Shown piece by piece: positions 8,053 to 15,959 of a stretch of 23,943 nucleotides of DNA (positions are counted from its first letter, which is position 1; every line of letters begins with the position of its first letter). A model generated the notes under the pieces. The model was given only the letters and a program-made list of their open reading frames with translations, ran no database searches and was not told where the DNA came from. Location of the stretch: positions 1 to 23,943 of the forward strand of contig CABTYA010000005.1 in NCBI GenBank assembly GCA_902488965.1, given 5' to 3'. Position numbers and translations under genes: made by a program. The DNA comes from an uncultured Veillonellaceae bacterium (GTDB lineage: Bacteria; Bacillota; Negativicutes; Veillonellales; Negativicoccaceae).

Positions 8053-9304
8053 TACCGCGCCGGTGGAGGTGCGCGAGCGATTTGCGCTGAGCCCCGATCA
8101 GGTACGCAAGGCATTGGGAGAAATCAATGCACTGGCGGATTTGGACGAGGCGGTATTGTTGTCGACGTGCAACCGTACGGAATTGTACGCCGTGTTTGAT
8201 GACGATGCCGACGGATTGCCGGCACTGGAAACAGTGTATCGGACAATCGCCGGGGAAATGCCGGGGAAAGAGCATTTCTACTACTATAAGGGCGAGCAAG
8301 TCGTATGCCATTTGTTCCGTGTGGCGGCGGGAATGAATTCGCTGGTGATGGGAGAAGGCCAAATCCTGTCGCAAGTCAAGGTATCCTATTTGACCGCCGT
8401 ACGCGAAGGAACGACGGGACCGGTATTGAACGTATTGTTTCAGCGGGCGCTTTCCATCGGTAAAAAGGTCCGCACGGAAACGCATATTGCGGATAATCCC
8501 GTATCGGTGAGCTACGCCGCCGTCAAAAAAGCCAATGAAGTGTTGGGCAATTTGACGCATTGCCGCGTATTGATTCTCGGGGCGGGGACAATGGCCGAAC
8601 TGATGGCGAAACACTTGGTCGGCCACGGTGCGGAAAATATTATTATCGCCAACCGCCATATCGAAAAAGCGCAGGAACTGGCCGAGAAATTTCACGGGCG
8701 GGCGGTGCCGTTGGAAGACCGGTTGCGTTGGGCGTCGCGCGTGGACGTGATCCTGACGTCGACGGGCGCGACGGAATATCTGCTCACGTTCAGTCAGGCG
8801 ACGGAGCTGATGATGAAGCGGCAAGGTAAGCCGCTGGTGATGATCGATATCGCCGTACCGCGGGACATCGACCCCGAAGCCGGCGAAATCGACGGCGTGA
8901 CGCTGTATAATATCGATGATTTGACGCAGGTCGTCGAAGAAAATAAACGGATGCGGGCCAAAGAAGCGGAAACGGCGTATCCGCTGATTGAAGAGGCCGT
9001 GCAGGAAATGATGGAGCGGTTCGAGTATCTTTCGATGCGTCCGCTGATGGTGGAAATTACGGATCGATTCGATATTGTCCGCCGGCGTTTGGTGAAAAAA
9101 GCATTGATCAAGATGCCGGATCTGACGGAAGACGAACGTCGGGTCGTGGAAGGAATGTCCAAGACGATTGTGCGCAAATTGCTCCGCGAGCCGATGATCA
9201 AGTTCCGGGAAATTGCCGGCAGCGATGAAGAGCAGGTCTACCGGAACATCTTGCGGGAGATTTATCAAATCGGCGATGGAAAGGAGACGGGTCATGAGAA
9301 ATGA
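8021..9304 (+). CDS. hemA: Glutamyl-tRNA reductase
   Basis: Reduces glutamyl-tRNA(Glu) with NADPH to glutamate-1-semialdehyde, the first committed step of the C5 route to tetrapyrroles. 427 residues. The catalytic domain has LSTCNRTELY with nucleophile Cys50, at the same position as in well-studied homologues; the MGEGQILSQVK segment follows, then the NADPH domain (LILGAGTMAELMAKHL) and the C-terminal helical dimerisation domain. The start is ATG 8021, 7 bases after GGGGGAG (8007-8013); the open frame extends upstream to 7865, but only as out-of-frame overlap with the dehydrogenase gene. It overlaps hemC by 11 bases. Confident assignment. Confidence 0.97.
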   Translation: MQLAVLGLNHNTAPVEVRERFALSPDQVRKALGEINALADLDEAVLLSTCNRTELYAVFDDDADGLPALETVYRTIAGEMPGKEHFYYYKGEQVVCHLFRVAAGMNSLVMGEGQILSQVKVSYLTAVREGTTGPVLNVLFQRALSIGKKVRTETHIADNPVSVSYAAVKKANEVLGNLTHCRVLILGAGTMAELMAKHLVGHGAENIIIANRHIEKAQELAEKFHGRAVPLEDRLRWASRVDVILTSTGATEYLLTFSQATELMMKRQGKPLVMIDIAVPRDIDPEAGEIDGVTLYNIDDLTQVVEENKRMRAKEAETAYPLIEEAVQEMMERFEYLSMRPLMVEITDRFDIVRRRLVKKALIKMPDLTEDERRVVEGMSKTIVRKLLREPMIKFREIAGSDEEQVYRNILREIYQIGDGKETGHEK

Positions 9305-10238
9305 GTTGCGGGTCGGTACCCGTAAAAGCGCGTTGGCATTGTGGCAGACGCGCTACGTGATGCGGCTCTTGCGCGAGGCCTATCCGACACGCGAGTGGGA
9401 ACTCACGGAAGTGCCGATCAGCACCGTCGGCGATCGACGTTTGGAACAGGCGCTCCATACCTTCGGAGGCAAGGGGGCGTTTACGGAAGAGCTCGAGGCA
9501 CAGCTGCGTGACGGACGCATTGATTTTGCGGTGCACAGTTTGAAAGATATGCCGACACAGCCGGCGGCGGGTACGGTCATCGGAGCGATTCCGGTACGTG
9601 CGTCGGCGGCCGACGCATGGGTCGCCAACGACCGGCGCGCACTGGCGGATTTGCCCACAGGCTCACGGGTCGGTACGTCCAGTTTGCGGCGGGTGGCGCA
9701 GCTCAAACAGTTGCGTCCGGATATTGCGTGCGTATCGATTCGCGGCAATGTGCAAACCCGCTTGAGCAAACTGGACGGCGAAGTCGATGCCGTGATTTTG
9801 GCCGAGGCGGGCTTGGCGCGCTTGGGGCTGGACAACGTGATTACGAACCGAATGTTGAATGACTCGTGGCTGCCGGCCGCCGGACAGGGAGCGGTCGCCG
9901 TCCAGTGCCGGGCGGACGATACGGAATTACTGACATTGCTGCAGGCCGTTCATGATGAGCCGACGGCACAGGCGGTCGGTGCGGAACGGGCGTTTTTGGG
10001 AGCGCTCGAAGGCGGCTGTCAGGTGCCGGTGGGCGTGTATGCCGAACGGCAAGGCGATACGCTGCATGTACGCGGCGTACTCCTCTCGTTGGACGGTCAA
10101 CGCGCCGTCCGCAAGGAAGTCAGCGGCGCAGCGACGAAATATCGGGAATTGGGACAACGATTGGCGGCAGCGGTATTGGCTGACGGCGGTCGTGAAATAT
10201 GGGAAGAAGTACGGAGTACATTGGAGGCGAAGGTATGA
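9294..10238 (+). CDS. hemC: Hydroxymethylbilane synthase (porphobilinogen deaminase)
   Basis: Joins four porphobilinogens into hydroxymethylbilane using a covalently bound dipyrromethane cofactor. 314 residues, normal length. It begins LRVGTRKSALALWQT; the DFAVHSLKDMP active-site stretch and the SSLRR arginine motif are present; the cofactor-binding cysteine lies in GGCQVPVG at residue 242, the same number as in E. coli. Start ATG 9294 has GGAG at 9283-9286; the longer upstream extension lies inside hemA. Overlaps hemA by 11 bases and cobA-hemD by 4 (ATGA), so translation is probably coupled. Confidence 0.97.
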   Translation: MRNELRVGTRKSALALWQTRYVMRLLREAYPTREWELTEVPISTVGDRRLEQALHTFGGKGAFTEELEAQLRDGRIDFAVHSLKDMPTQPAAGTVIGAIPVRASAADAWVANDRRALADLPTGSRVGTSSLRRVAQLKQLRPDIACVSIRGNVQTRLSKLDGEVDAVILAEAGLARLGLDNVITNRMLNDSWLPAAGQGAVAVQCRADDTELLTLLQAVHDEPTAQAVGAERAFLGALEGGCQVPVGVYAERQGDTLHVRGVLLSLDGQRAVRKEVSGAATKYRELGQRLAAAVLADGGREIWEEVRSTLEAKV

Positions 10239-11764
10239 ACGGAATTGCCTACTTGATCGGCGCGGGTCCCGGTGATCCGGGCCTCTTGACGTTGAAAGGG
10301 AAAGCATGTGTGGAAACGGCCGATGTCGTTATTTATGACTATTTGGCCGATGAGGAATTGCTGGGCTGGGCACGTCCGGATGCGGAATTGATTTATGCGG
10401 GCAAGCAGGCGGGCAATCACACCTTGTCGCAGGATGAAATCAATGCGCTGCTGGTCGATCGTGTCGCGGCGGGCAAACGTGTCGCCCGCTTGAAAGGCGG
10501 CGATCCGTTGGTCTTCGGCCGCGGCGGCGAAGAAGCCATGGCGCTGCGGGCGGCAGGGTTGTTATTTGAAATCGTGCCGGGCGTGACAAGCGCCATCGCT
10601 GCGCCGGCTTATGCGGGGATTCCCGTTACCCAACGGGCGATGGCGACGTCGTTTGCGGTGGTGACGGGGCATGAAGACCCGACGAAGGAAGCGACGGGGG
10701 TCAATTGGCAGCATATTGCCGGCGGCGCCGACACGTTGACTTTTGTGATGGGACTGGGCAATTTACCGGAAATCGTGCGCCAACTGCAGGCGTACGGTCG
10801 TGATGCCGCAACACCGGCGGCAGTGGTCCGCTGGGGCACCAAACCCGAGCAGCAGACGGTGGTCGGGACGTTGGGCACGATTGCCGATGAGGTGGCTAAG
10901 GCCGGTCTCAAACCGCCGGGCTTGCTGGTGGTCGGCGATGTGGTCGGGCTGCGGCCGCAGCTCAACTGGTTTGAAGAAAAACCGCTGTTCGGTGCGCGGG
11001 TGGTAGTGACACGCGCCCGTAAACAGGCGGGCGAATTGGCCCGTTTACTCCGCAACGACGGTGCCTATGTCATGAGCGTGCCGGCGATTCGCACGGTGGC
11101 GACGGATAATATCTCCGAACAGGATGCGGTGCTGGCGGCACTGGACTCGTATGATTGGATCTTGTTCACCAGTGTCAACACGGTGGATTATTTCACGGCG
11201 GCGCTCACACGCAACGGCCTGGATATGCGGGCGCTGGCCGGCAAGACGGTGATGGCGGTCGGCAAGAAAACCGCCGCCCGCTTGACGAAGAGCGGCATCA
11301 TCCCCGATTATGTACCGGCCAACGCCTCCGCGGAAGGCATGCTGGCGGTATTGAAAGACGTGCCGATGCAAGGTCGGAAGGTTTTGTTGCCGCGGGCGAC
11401 CGAGGCGCGCGAGCTGTTGCCGGAAACGTTGCGCTCCGAAGGAGCGGAAGTGACGGTGCTGCCGGTCTATCGGACGGAGCCGGAACTGCGCGGCGGTCAC
11501 GGCGAACGACTGGCGGCGGCATTGCGGGAAGGCGCGGTGGATGTTGTGACCTTTACCAGTGCCTCGACGGTGCGCAATATCGTTGCCATGCTCGGTGAAG
11601 ATGCCGCATTGCTGCACAATGTACAGCTGGTGACAATCGGCGACATCACCGCCGCGGAACTGGAAGCGCACGGATTGCGTGCGGATTGTATCGCCGCAGA
11701 GGCTACGGTAGAAGCGTTGGCGGCCGCAGTCGTGACGACGTATCGAAAGGAGTCTGACGTATGA
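10235..11764 (+). CDS. cobA-hemD: Fused uroporphyrinogen-III C-methyltransferase / uroporphyrinogen-III synthase
   Basis: A 509-residue bifunctional protein. Residues 1-245 are the SAM-dependent methyltransferase (SUMT/CobA), with GAGPGDPGLLTLKG near the N-terminus, the LKGGDPLVFGRGGEE loop and VPGVTSA; it turns uroporphyrinogen III into precorrin-2. From about residue 252 (GARVVVTRARKQAGELARLL) a HemD domain begins, which cyclises hydroxymethylbilane to uroporphyrinogen III. This order of fusion is common in Clostridia and Negativicutes. Coupling synthase and methyltransferase in one chain steers the pathway to siroheme and cobalamin. Start ATG 10235 overlaps the hemC stop by 4 bases; its own stop overlaps hemB by 4 bases. 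GGAGG for this start lies at about 10222-10226. Confidence 0.96.
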   Translation: MNGIAYLIGAGPGDPGLLTLKGKACVETADVVIYDYLADEELLGWARPDAELIYAGKQAGNHTLSQDEINALLVDRVAAGKRVARLKGGDPLVFGRGGEEAMALRAAGLLFEIVPGVTSAIAAPAYAGIPVTQRAMATSFAVVTGHEDPTKEATGVNWQHIAGGADTLTFVMGLGNLPEIVRQLQAYGRDAATPAAVVRWGTKPEQQTVVGTLGTIADEVAKAGLKPPGLLVVGDVVGLRPQLNWFEEKPLFGARVVVTRARKQAGELARLLRNDGAYVMSVPAIRTVATDNISEQDAVLAALDSYDWILFTSVNTVDYFTAALTRNGLDMRALAGKTVMAVGKKTAARLTKSGIIPDYVPANASAEGMLAVLKDVPMQGRKVLLPRATEARELLPETLRSEGAEVTVLPVYRTEPELRGGHGERLAAALREGAVDVVTFTSASTVRNIVAMLGEDAALLHNVQLVTIGDITAAELEAHGLRADCIAAEATVEALAAAVVTTYRKESDV

Positions 11765-12744
11765 ATACACTGAGACAGCGTCCCCGTCGATTGCGGAATC
11801 ATCCGCAGTTGCGGCGCATGGTACGGGAACATCATTTGACGACGGCGGATTTGATTTATCCGTTATTTATCGTGCCGGGAGAGCATATTCGCGAGGAAAT
11901 TTCGAGCTTGCCGGGGCAGTATCATCTGTCGGCGGATCAGGCGCTCGAAGTCGCGAAAGAAGCGTTTGAATTGGGGATTCCGGCGGTAGAAGTGTTCGGT
12001 ATCCCGACGTACAAAGATGAGGACGGCTCGTCGGCATGGCAGGCCGATCAGCCGGTACAGGCGGCGGTACGGGCCATTCGGCGGGAAGTGCCGGATCTTT
12101 ATGTCATCACGGACGTCTGCATGTGTCAATATACGACGACGGGGCATTGCGGTCATGTGGAAGACGGTTGCATCATCAATGACGCGACATTGCCGCTGCT
12201 TGCAAAAGTGGCGGTCAGCCACGCCGAAGCGGGCTCGCATATGGTTGCACCGAGTGATATGATGGACGGACGGATTGCGGCGTTGCGCGAAGCCCTCGAC
12301 GATGCGGGATTCAGCGATACGGCGATTATGAGTTATGCCGCCAAATACGCTTCCGCTTACTACGGGCCGTTCCGTGATGCGGTCAATTCCGCGCCGCAGT
12401 TCGGTGATCGCAAGACGTATCAGATGGACTGCGCCAATGCGCGTGAAGCCACAAAAGAAATTGCGACGGATATTACGGAAGGCGCGGATATTATTATGAT
12501 CAAGCCGGCCTTGGCGTATTTGGATATCGTCCGCGCGGCCAGAGAATCGTGCGATTTGCCGATTTGTGTCTATAATGTCAGCGGCGAATATGCGATGGTC
12601 AAAGCGGCGGCGGCACGCGGATTGATTGACGAACGGCGACTGGTACTGGAAAGTCTGCTCAGCATGAAACGGGCGGGAGCGGACATCATTATTACCTACC
12701 ATGCGCTGGATGCGGCCCGGTGGCTTAAGGAGGGAGAATGCTGA
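11761..12744 (+). CDS. hemB: Delta-aminolevulinic acid dehydratase (porphobilinogen synthase)
   Basis: Condenses two 5-aminolevulinates to porphobilinogen. 327 residues, full length. The catalytic lysines are Lys195 ([15 protein letters not shown]) and Lys248 ([10 protein letters not shown]). The zinc-site cysteines are present in [15 protein letters not shown] (Cys120, 122 and 130), marking a zinc-dependent rather than a magnesium/potassium-only enzyme. AAAGGAG at 11746-11752 precedes the start. It overlaps cobA-hemD by 4 bases at its start and hemL by 7 at its end (or 1, depending on the hemL start). Confidence 0.97.
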   Translation: MNTLRQRPRRLRNHPQLRRMVREHHLTTADLIYPLFIVPGEHIREEISSLPGQYHLSADQALEVAKEAFELGIPAVEVFGIPTYKDEDGSSAWQADQPVQAAVRAIRREVPDLYVITDVCMCQYTTTGHCGHVEDGCIINDATLPLLAKVAVSHAEAGSHMVAPSDMMDGRIAALREALDDAGFSDTAIMSYAAKYASAYYGPFRDAVNSAPQFGDRKTYQMDCANAREATKEIATDITEGADIIMIKPALAYLDIVRAARESCDLPICVYNVSGEYAMVKAAAARGLIDERRLVLESLLSMKRAGADIIITYHALDAARWLKEGEC

Positions 12745-14054
12745 TGCAGTGGACAAAATCGGAACATGCGTTTGCGCAAGCGAAACAATATTTACCCGGC
12801 GGGGTCAACAGTCCCGTGCGTTCATTTCGCAATGTCGATATGACGCCGCCGTTTATTGCCTCGGCGCACGGCAGCCATATTACCGACATTGACGGAAACG
12901 AATATATCGACTATGTACTCAGTTGGGGGCCGATGATTTTGGGCCATGCCGATGATGAAGTCTGCGAAGCGCTGGCGGCGCAGGCAAAGCGCGGGACCAG
13001 TTACGGGGCGCCGACGGAGTTGGAAACGGAAATCGCCCGCTTGTTGCAGGATTTCTTCCCCGCACTGGATATGGTGCGGTTGGTGAATTCGGGGACGGAA
13101 GCAACGATGAGTGCGTTGCGGTTGGCGCGCGGATTTACCGGACGCAGCAAGATTGTCAAATTTATCGGCTGCTACCACGGTCACAGTGACGGACTCTTGG
13201 TCAAGGCGGGGTCGGGCGCGGCGACATTCGGCGTGCCCGACAGCCCGGGGATACCGGCGGAAGTGGCGGCGGATACGCTGACCATCCCGTACAATGACTT
13301 GGCGGCGGCGGAAGAGTTGTTTGCGAAGCAGGGTGAAGAAATTGCCGCGGTCATCATCGAAGGTGTCGCGGGCAATATGGGACTGGTCGTACCGCAAGAC
13401 GGCTATATGAAAGGTTTGAAAAATCTGACCGAGCAATACGGCACCCTCTTGATTATCGATGAAGTGATGAGCGGGTTCCGTGCGTCGCGCGGCGGTGCGC
13501 AGGCAACTTATGACGTGCAGCCGGACCTGATGTGTCTCGGCAAGGTGATCGGCGGCGGCTTGCCGGTCGGTGCATTCGGCGGCCGGCGCGACGTGATGAT
13601 GCACTTGGCGCCGGCGGGCAGCGTTTACCAGGCGGGTACGCTTTCGGGCAATCCGCTGGCGGTGACGGCCGGACTGGTGACACTGCGTCGCTTGCAAGAT
13701 CCGCAGGCGTTCCCCGCATTGGAAGAAAAATCAAAGACGCTTTGTGACGGAATCCGTCAGGCGGCGGAGCAGGTGGGGCTTTCGCTTCAGCATCACCGAA
13801 TCGGGTCGATGTTTACGACCTTCTTTACGGATACGCCGGTCGTGGACTATGAAACGGCCTGCCGCAGTCAATTGGACGAATTTGCGGTGTATTTCAAATC
13901 GATGCTGTCGCAGGGCATCTACTTGGCACCGAGCCAGTTTGAATGCGGATTTATGTCGCTGGCGCATACGGATGACGATATCGCACGGACAATCGACGCC
14001 GCGGCGCAGGCCTTTGCGCAGGTGGCCGACTATCGAGCATCGAAGGCAAAGTGA
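12738..14054 (+). CDS. hemL: Glutamate-1-semialdehyde 2,1-aminomutase
   Basis: PLP enzyme that turns glutamate-1-semialdehyde into 5-aminolevulinate; it works with HemA. 438 residues, usual length. [12 protein letters not shown] near the N-terminus, the [13 protein letters not shown] segment, [10 protein letters not shown] and the PLP-binding lysine Lys269 in [16 protein letters not shown] identify it. The ribosome-binding site AAGGAGGG (12727-12734) serves either ATG 12738 or ATG 12744; the second would give a TGATG stop-start with hemB. The last 12 codons, including the stop, lie in the first copy of a 62-bp tandem duplication, so the same tail is repeated as non-coding DNA immediately downstream. 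No terminator is evident after it. Confidence 0.97.
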   Translation: MLMQWTKSEHAFAQAKQYLPGGVNSPVRSFRNVDMTPPFIASAHGSHITDIDGNEYIDYVLSWGPMILGHADDEVCEALAAQAKRGTSYGAPTELETEIARLLQDFFPALDMVRLVNSGTEATMSALRLARGFTGRSKIVKFIGCYHGHSDGLLVKAGSGAATFGVPDSPGIPAEVAADTLTIPYNDLAAAEELFAKQGEEIAAVIIEGVAGNMGLVVPQDGYMKGLKNLTEQYGTLLIIDEVMSGFRASRGGAQATYDVQPDLMCLGKVIGGGLPVGAFGGRRDVMMHLAPAGSVYQAGTLSGNPLAVTAGLVTLRRLQDPQAFPALEEKSKTLCDGIRQAAEQVGLSLQHHRIGSMFTTFFTDTPVVDYETACRSQLDEFAVYFKSMLSQGIYLAPSQFECGFMSLAHTDDDIARTIDAAAQAFAQVADYRASKAK

Positions 14055-14141
14055 CGACATTGTTTCCTCGGGCACAGGTGCAGGTGGCCGACTATCGAGC
14101 ATCGAAGGCAAAGTGACGACATTGTTTCCTCGGGCACAGGT
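14018..14141 (+). repeat. Exact 62-bp tandem duplication (two copies)
   Basis: Bases 14018-14079 and 14080-14141 are identical over all 62 positions and directly adjacent. Each copy holds the final hemL codons with the TGA stop, a short spacer and a TTGTTT that in copy 2 (14122-14127) serves as a possible -35. Identity ends at 14142. Perfect identity in non-coding sequence implies a recent event, possibly slippage or unequal recombination, or an assembly error. Confidence 0.97.
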
Positions 14142-14151
14142 ATGGTACAAT
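14122..14151 (+). promoter_or_regulatory. Promoter of the glycosyltransferase gene
   Basis: TTGTTT (14122-14127), an 18-base spacer and extended -10 TGGTACAAT (TACAAT 14146-14151). Predicted transcription start is near 14158, almost at the ATG (14160). The -35 lies in duplication copy 2, while the -10 is in unique sequence. Confidence 0.65.
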
Positions 14152-14159
14152 AAATTCGT

Positions 14160-15131
14160 ATGAGACACCATGAAGACCTGCTGGTATCCATTGTGGTACC
14201 GCTGTTTAATGAAGAAGACAACATTACCCATTTTTATGAGGCGATTCGTGCGGTCATCGATGAGCGACCGGAACGGTTTGAGCTGATTTTTGTCGATGAC
14301 GGCTCGCGGGATCAGACGCCGGTCCCGCTGCGCGATTTGGCGCAAAAGGATGCGCGGGTGCGCAGCCTGATTTTGGCTCGCAACTTCGGGCATCAGTTGG
14401 CCTTGACCTGCGGGATGGATCACGCAAGGGGAGATGCGGTCATTACGATGGACGGGGATATGCAACATCCGCCCGCGCTTTTGCCGGATTTGCTCGCGGC
14501 GTGGTACGACGGTTACGATGTCGTACAGACGGTGCGATTGTCGACGGCCAACGTCGGTTGGTTCAAGAAGTGGACCTCGCGCGGCTATTACCGTTTTATC
14601 AATTCGATTTCCAAGGTTGAAATCGTCGAAGGCGGATCCGATTTCCGCTTGCTCGATCGCAAGGTAGCCGAACGGCTCTACGACTTTCGGGAACATGCCC
14701 GTTTTTTGCGGGGGATTGTCAGCGATATCGGCTATCGACAGACGCGGATTACGTTTCGGGCGCCGGAACGTTTTGCGGGCGAAAGCAAGTTTTCTTTTCG
14801 CAAGATGGTGCGGTTCGCCATTGACGGAATTACGTCGTATTCGACGGTGCCGCTGCGGTTGGCGCTGTACTTGGGCCTTTGTATGGGATTGGTCAGTCTG
14901 CTGTTGATCGGCTATGTACTGCTGGTGAAATATTATTTCCAGGAAGCGGTATCCGGCTGGGCGACGGTGGTCGTTGCCATTCTGATGTTGGGCGGTATTC
15001 AGCTGGTGTTCTTGGGTGTGATCGGTGAATACATCGGTCGGATTTTTGAAGAGGTGAAAGGACGTCCGTTGTATTGGCTGCGAGCCGATTACGGCGGAGC
15101 GAGTGACGACACGAAACAACGTGGACAGTGA
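14160..15131 (+). CDS. GT2 glycosyltransferase, polyprenyl-phosphate type, with two membrane helices
   Basis: A 323-residue DPM1/GtrB-like glycosyltransferase, which typically moves a sugar from a nucleotide donor to undecaprenyl phosphate at the inner membrane. VSIVVPLFNEEDNI opens the GT-A fold; VDDGSRDQT (Asp46-Asp47) and MDGDMQHPP (98-105, the metal-binding DXD-like motif) are clear. Two hydrophobic helices, about 230-256 and 267-290, end with the IGRIFEEVKGRPLYWL tail seen in the group. No ribosome-binding site precedes ATG 14160, and the promoter lies so close that the message may be leaderless. The next gene is a peptidoglycan hydrolase behind a c-di-AMP riboswitch, so an envelope polysaccharide role is plausible; the sugar is unknown. 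Confidence 0.9.
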   Translation: MRHHEDLLVSIVVPLFNEEDNITHFYEAIRAVIDERPERFELIFVDDGSRDQTPVPLRDLAQKDARVRSLILARNFGHQLALTCGMDHARGDAVITMDGDMQHPPALLPDLLAAWYDGYDVVQTVRLSTANVGWFKKWTSRGYYRFINSISKVEIVEGGSDFRLLDRKVAERLYDFREHARFLRGIVSDIGYRQTRITFRAPERFAGESKFSFRKMVRFAIDGITSYSTVPLRLALYLGLCMGLVSLLLIGYVLLVKYYFQEAVSGWATVVVAILMLGGIQLVFLGVIGEYIGRIFEEVKGRPLYWLRADYGGASDDTKQRGQ

Positions 15132-15216
15132 GTGCGGGGGAACCATGCAGTTGGGGTGAATTTCGCGATGATGCGAAAAGGAGTGCTCTTTCCTAACCCG
15201 TCAGCTAACCTCGCGA
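15132..15216 (+). promoter_or_regulatory. c-di-AMP riboswitch (ydaO/yuaA type)
   Basis: Directly after the glycosyltransferase stop the sequence shows the conserved ydaO aptamer elements in order: GCGGGGGAACCA (from 15134), a small loop closed by CCA/TGG, GGGGTGAAT (15153-15161), a hairpin TTCGC-GATGAT-GCGAA (15162-15177), AGGA paired with TCCT, then CCCGTCAGCTAACCTCG (15197-15213). GCGGGG (15134-15139) pairs with CCTCGC (15209-15214). The aptamer class binds cyclic di-AMP and often controls cell-wall hydrolases and osmolyte uptake; here an NlpC/P60 hydrolase follows. An outer P1 helix is not evident. No intrinsic terminator lies between the aptamer and the gene, and the nlpC ribosome-binding site (15219-15225) starts 4 bases after the closing helix, so control of translation is likely. 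Confidence 0.92.
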
Positions 15217-15229
15217 TGAAAGGAGCAAT

Positions 15230-15892
15230 ATGATTCATTTACGGCGATATGTAGTGGCGATGCTGTTGGTGGCGTTACCGTGCGGTGCGGCGGTGGCGAC
15301 ATTCCATCCGGGCGACAGCGGAGAAGATATTCGGGTCGTACAGACACGGCTCGGCGTGCTGGGGTATTCCGTCGAAGCGGACGGGATTTACGGACAGGCG
15401 ACGGCCGGCGCGGTGCGGGCCTTTCAGGAAGAACACGGTTTGGAGGCGGACGGCCTGATCGGGCCGATTACGTATCGGGCGCTGATCGGACGGGATATTC
15501 CGGTGAGCCGCGGTGATGTATCCACGGCACTGATTCGGCGCATCGTTTCGATGGCGCAACAGTATATCGGGGTACCGTATGTGTACGGCGGAACGACACC
15601 GAGCGGGTTTGACTGTTCGGGGTTTGTGCAGTTCATTGCCGCCAATTCCGGTTTGCAGTTGCCGCGTTCGGCGGACGAACAATATCAGATGGGACGGCGT
15701 GTCGCATCGGATGATTTGCGGCCGGGCGATTTTGTGTTCTTTTCCGATGACGGACACGGGATTTCTCATTCGGGCATTTATCTCGGGTACGGTCGTTTCA
15801 TCAGCGCGACGAGCAGCCGCGGTGTGGCGATTGACAGTTTGTCGGGAGATTATTGGGGAGAAACGTACATCGGCGCACGCCGTATGATATAA
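15230..15892 (+). CDS. Secreted NlpC/P60 peptidoglycan hydrolase with peptidoglycan-binding domain
   Basis: A 220-residue exported endopeptidase. A signal peptide covers residues 1-23 (RRYVVAMLLVALPCGAA, likely cut after AVA). A PG_binding_1 domain covers about 27-88 (GDSGEDIRVVQTRLGVLGY, DGIYGQATAGAVRAFQ). The NlpC/P60 domain covers about 100-220, with catalytic Cys129 in GFDCSGFV and His180 in ISHSGIYLG. The third polar residue, often the His of FIHA, is replaced here by Ser192 (FISATSSRGV). Enzymes of this family cut stem peptides, usually between D-gamma-Glu and the diamino acid. The ribosome-binding site AAAGGAG (15219-15225) is 4 bases from the start and abuts the c-di-AMP riboswitch. 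A strong terminator follows. Confidence 0.93.
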   Translation: MIHLRRYVVAMLLVALPCGAAVATFHPGDSGEDIRVVQTRLGVLGYSVEADGIYGQATAGAVRAFQEEHGLEADGLIGPITYRALIGRDIPVSRGDVSTALIRRIVSMAQQYIGVPYVYGGTTPSGFDCSGFVQFIAANSGLQLPRSADEQYQMGRRVASDDLRPGDFVFFSDDGHGISHSGIYLGYGRFISATSSRGVAIDSLSGDYWGETYIGARRMI

Positions 15893-15916
15893 AAAAGAGG
15901 CGCAAGCCTCTTTTTT
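15891..15916 (+). terminator. Strong rho-independent terminator after the NlpC/P60 gene
   Basis: AAAAAAGAGGC (15891-15901), loop GCAA, GCCTCTTTTTT (15906-15916): a perfect 11-bp stem with A and T tracts, so it could act on both strands. The left arm begins in the TAA stop codon (15890-15892). Confidence 0.93.
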
Positions 15917-15959
15917 CGTATCGGCAAAAACATGAACCGATGTGCATATGAGGAGCGGT

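Noticed and set aside
8042..9295. 417-codon minus-strand frame opposite hemA
   Set aside because: Shadow of hemA; no domain, no ribosome-binding site.
14018..14141. CRISPR-like or satellite array
   Set aside because: There are only two copies with no spacer between them; a simple tandem duplication explains it.
13731..15146. 471-codon minus-strand frame across hemL, the duplication and the glycosyltransferase
   Set aside because: Its sequence is the complement of two clear genes, and it repeats a segment only because of the 62-bp duplication.
15917..15959. Zur/MntR-type operator before the metal transporter
   Set aside because: No convincing palindrome or known metal-regulator box can be seen.
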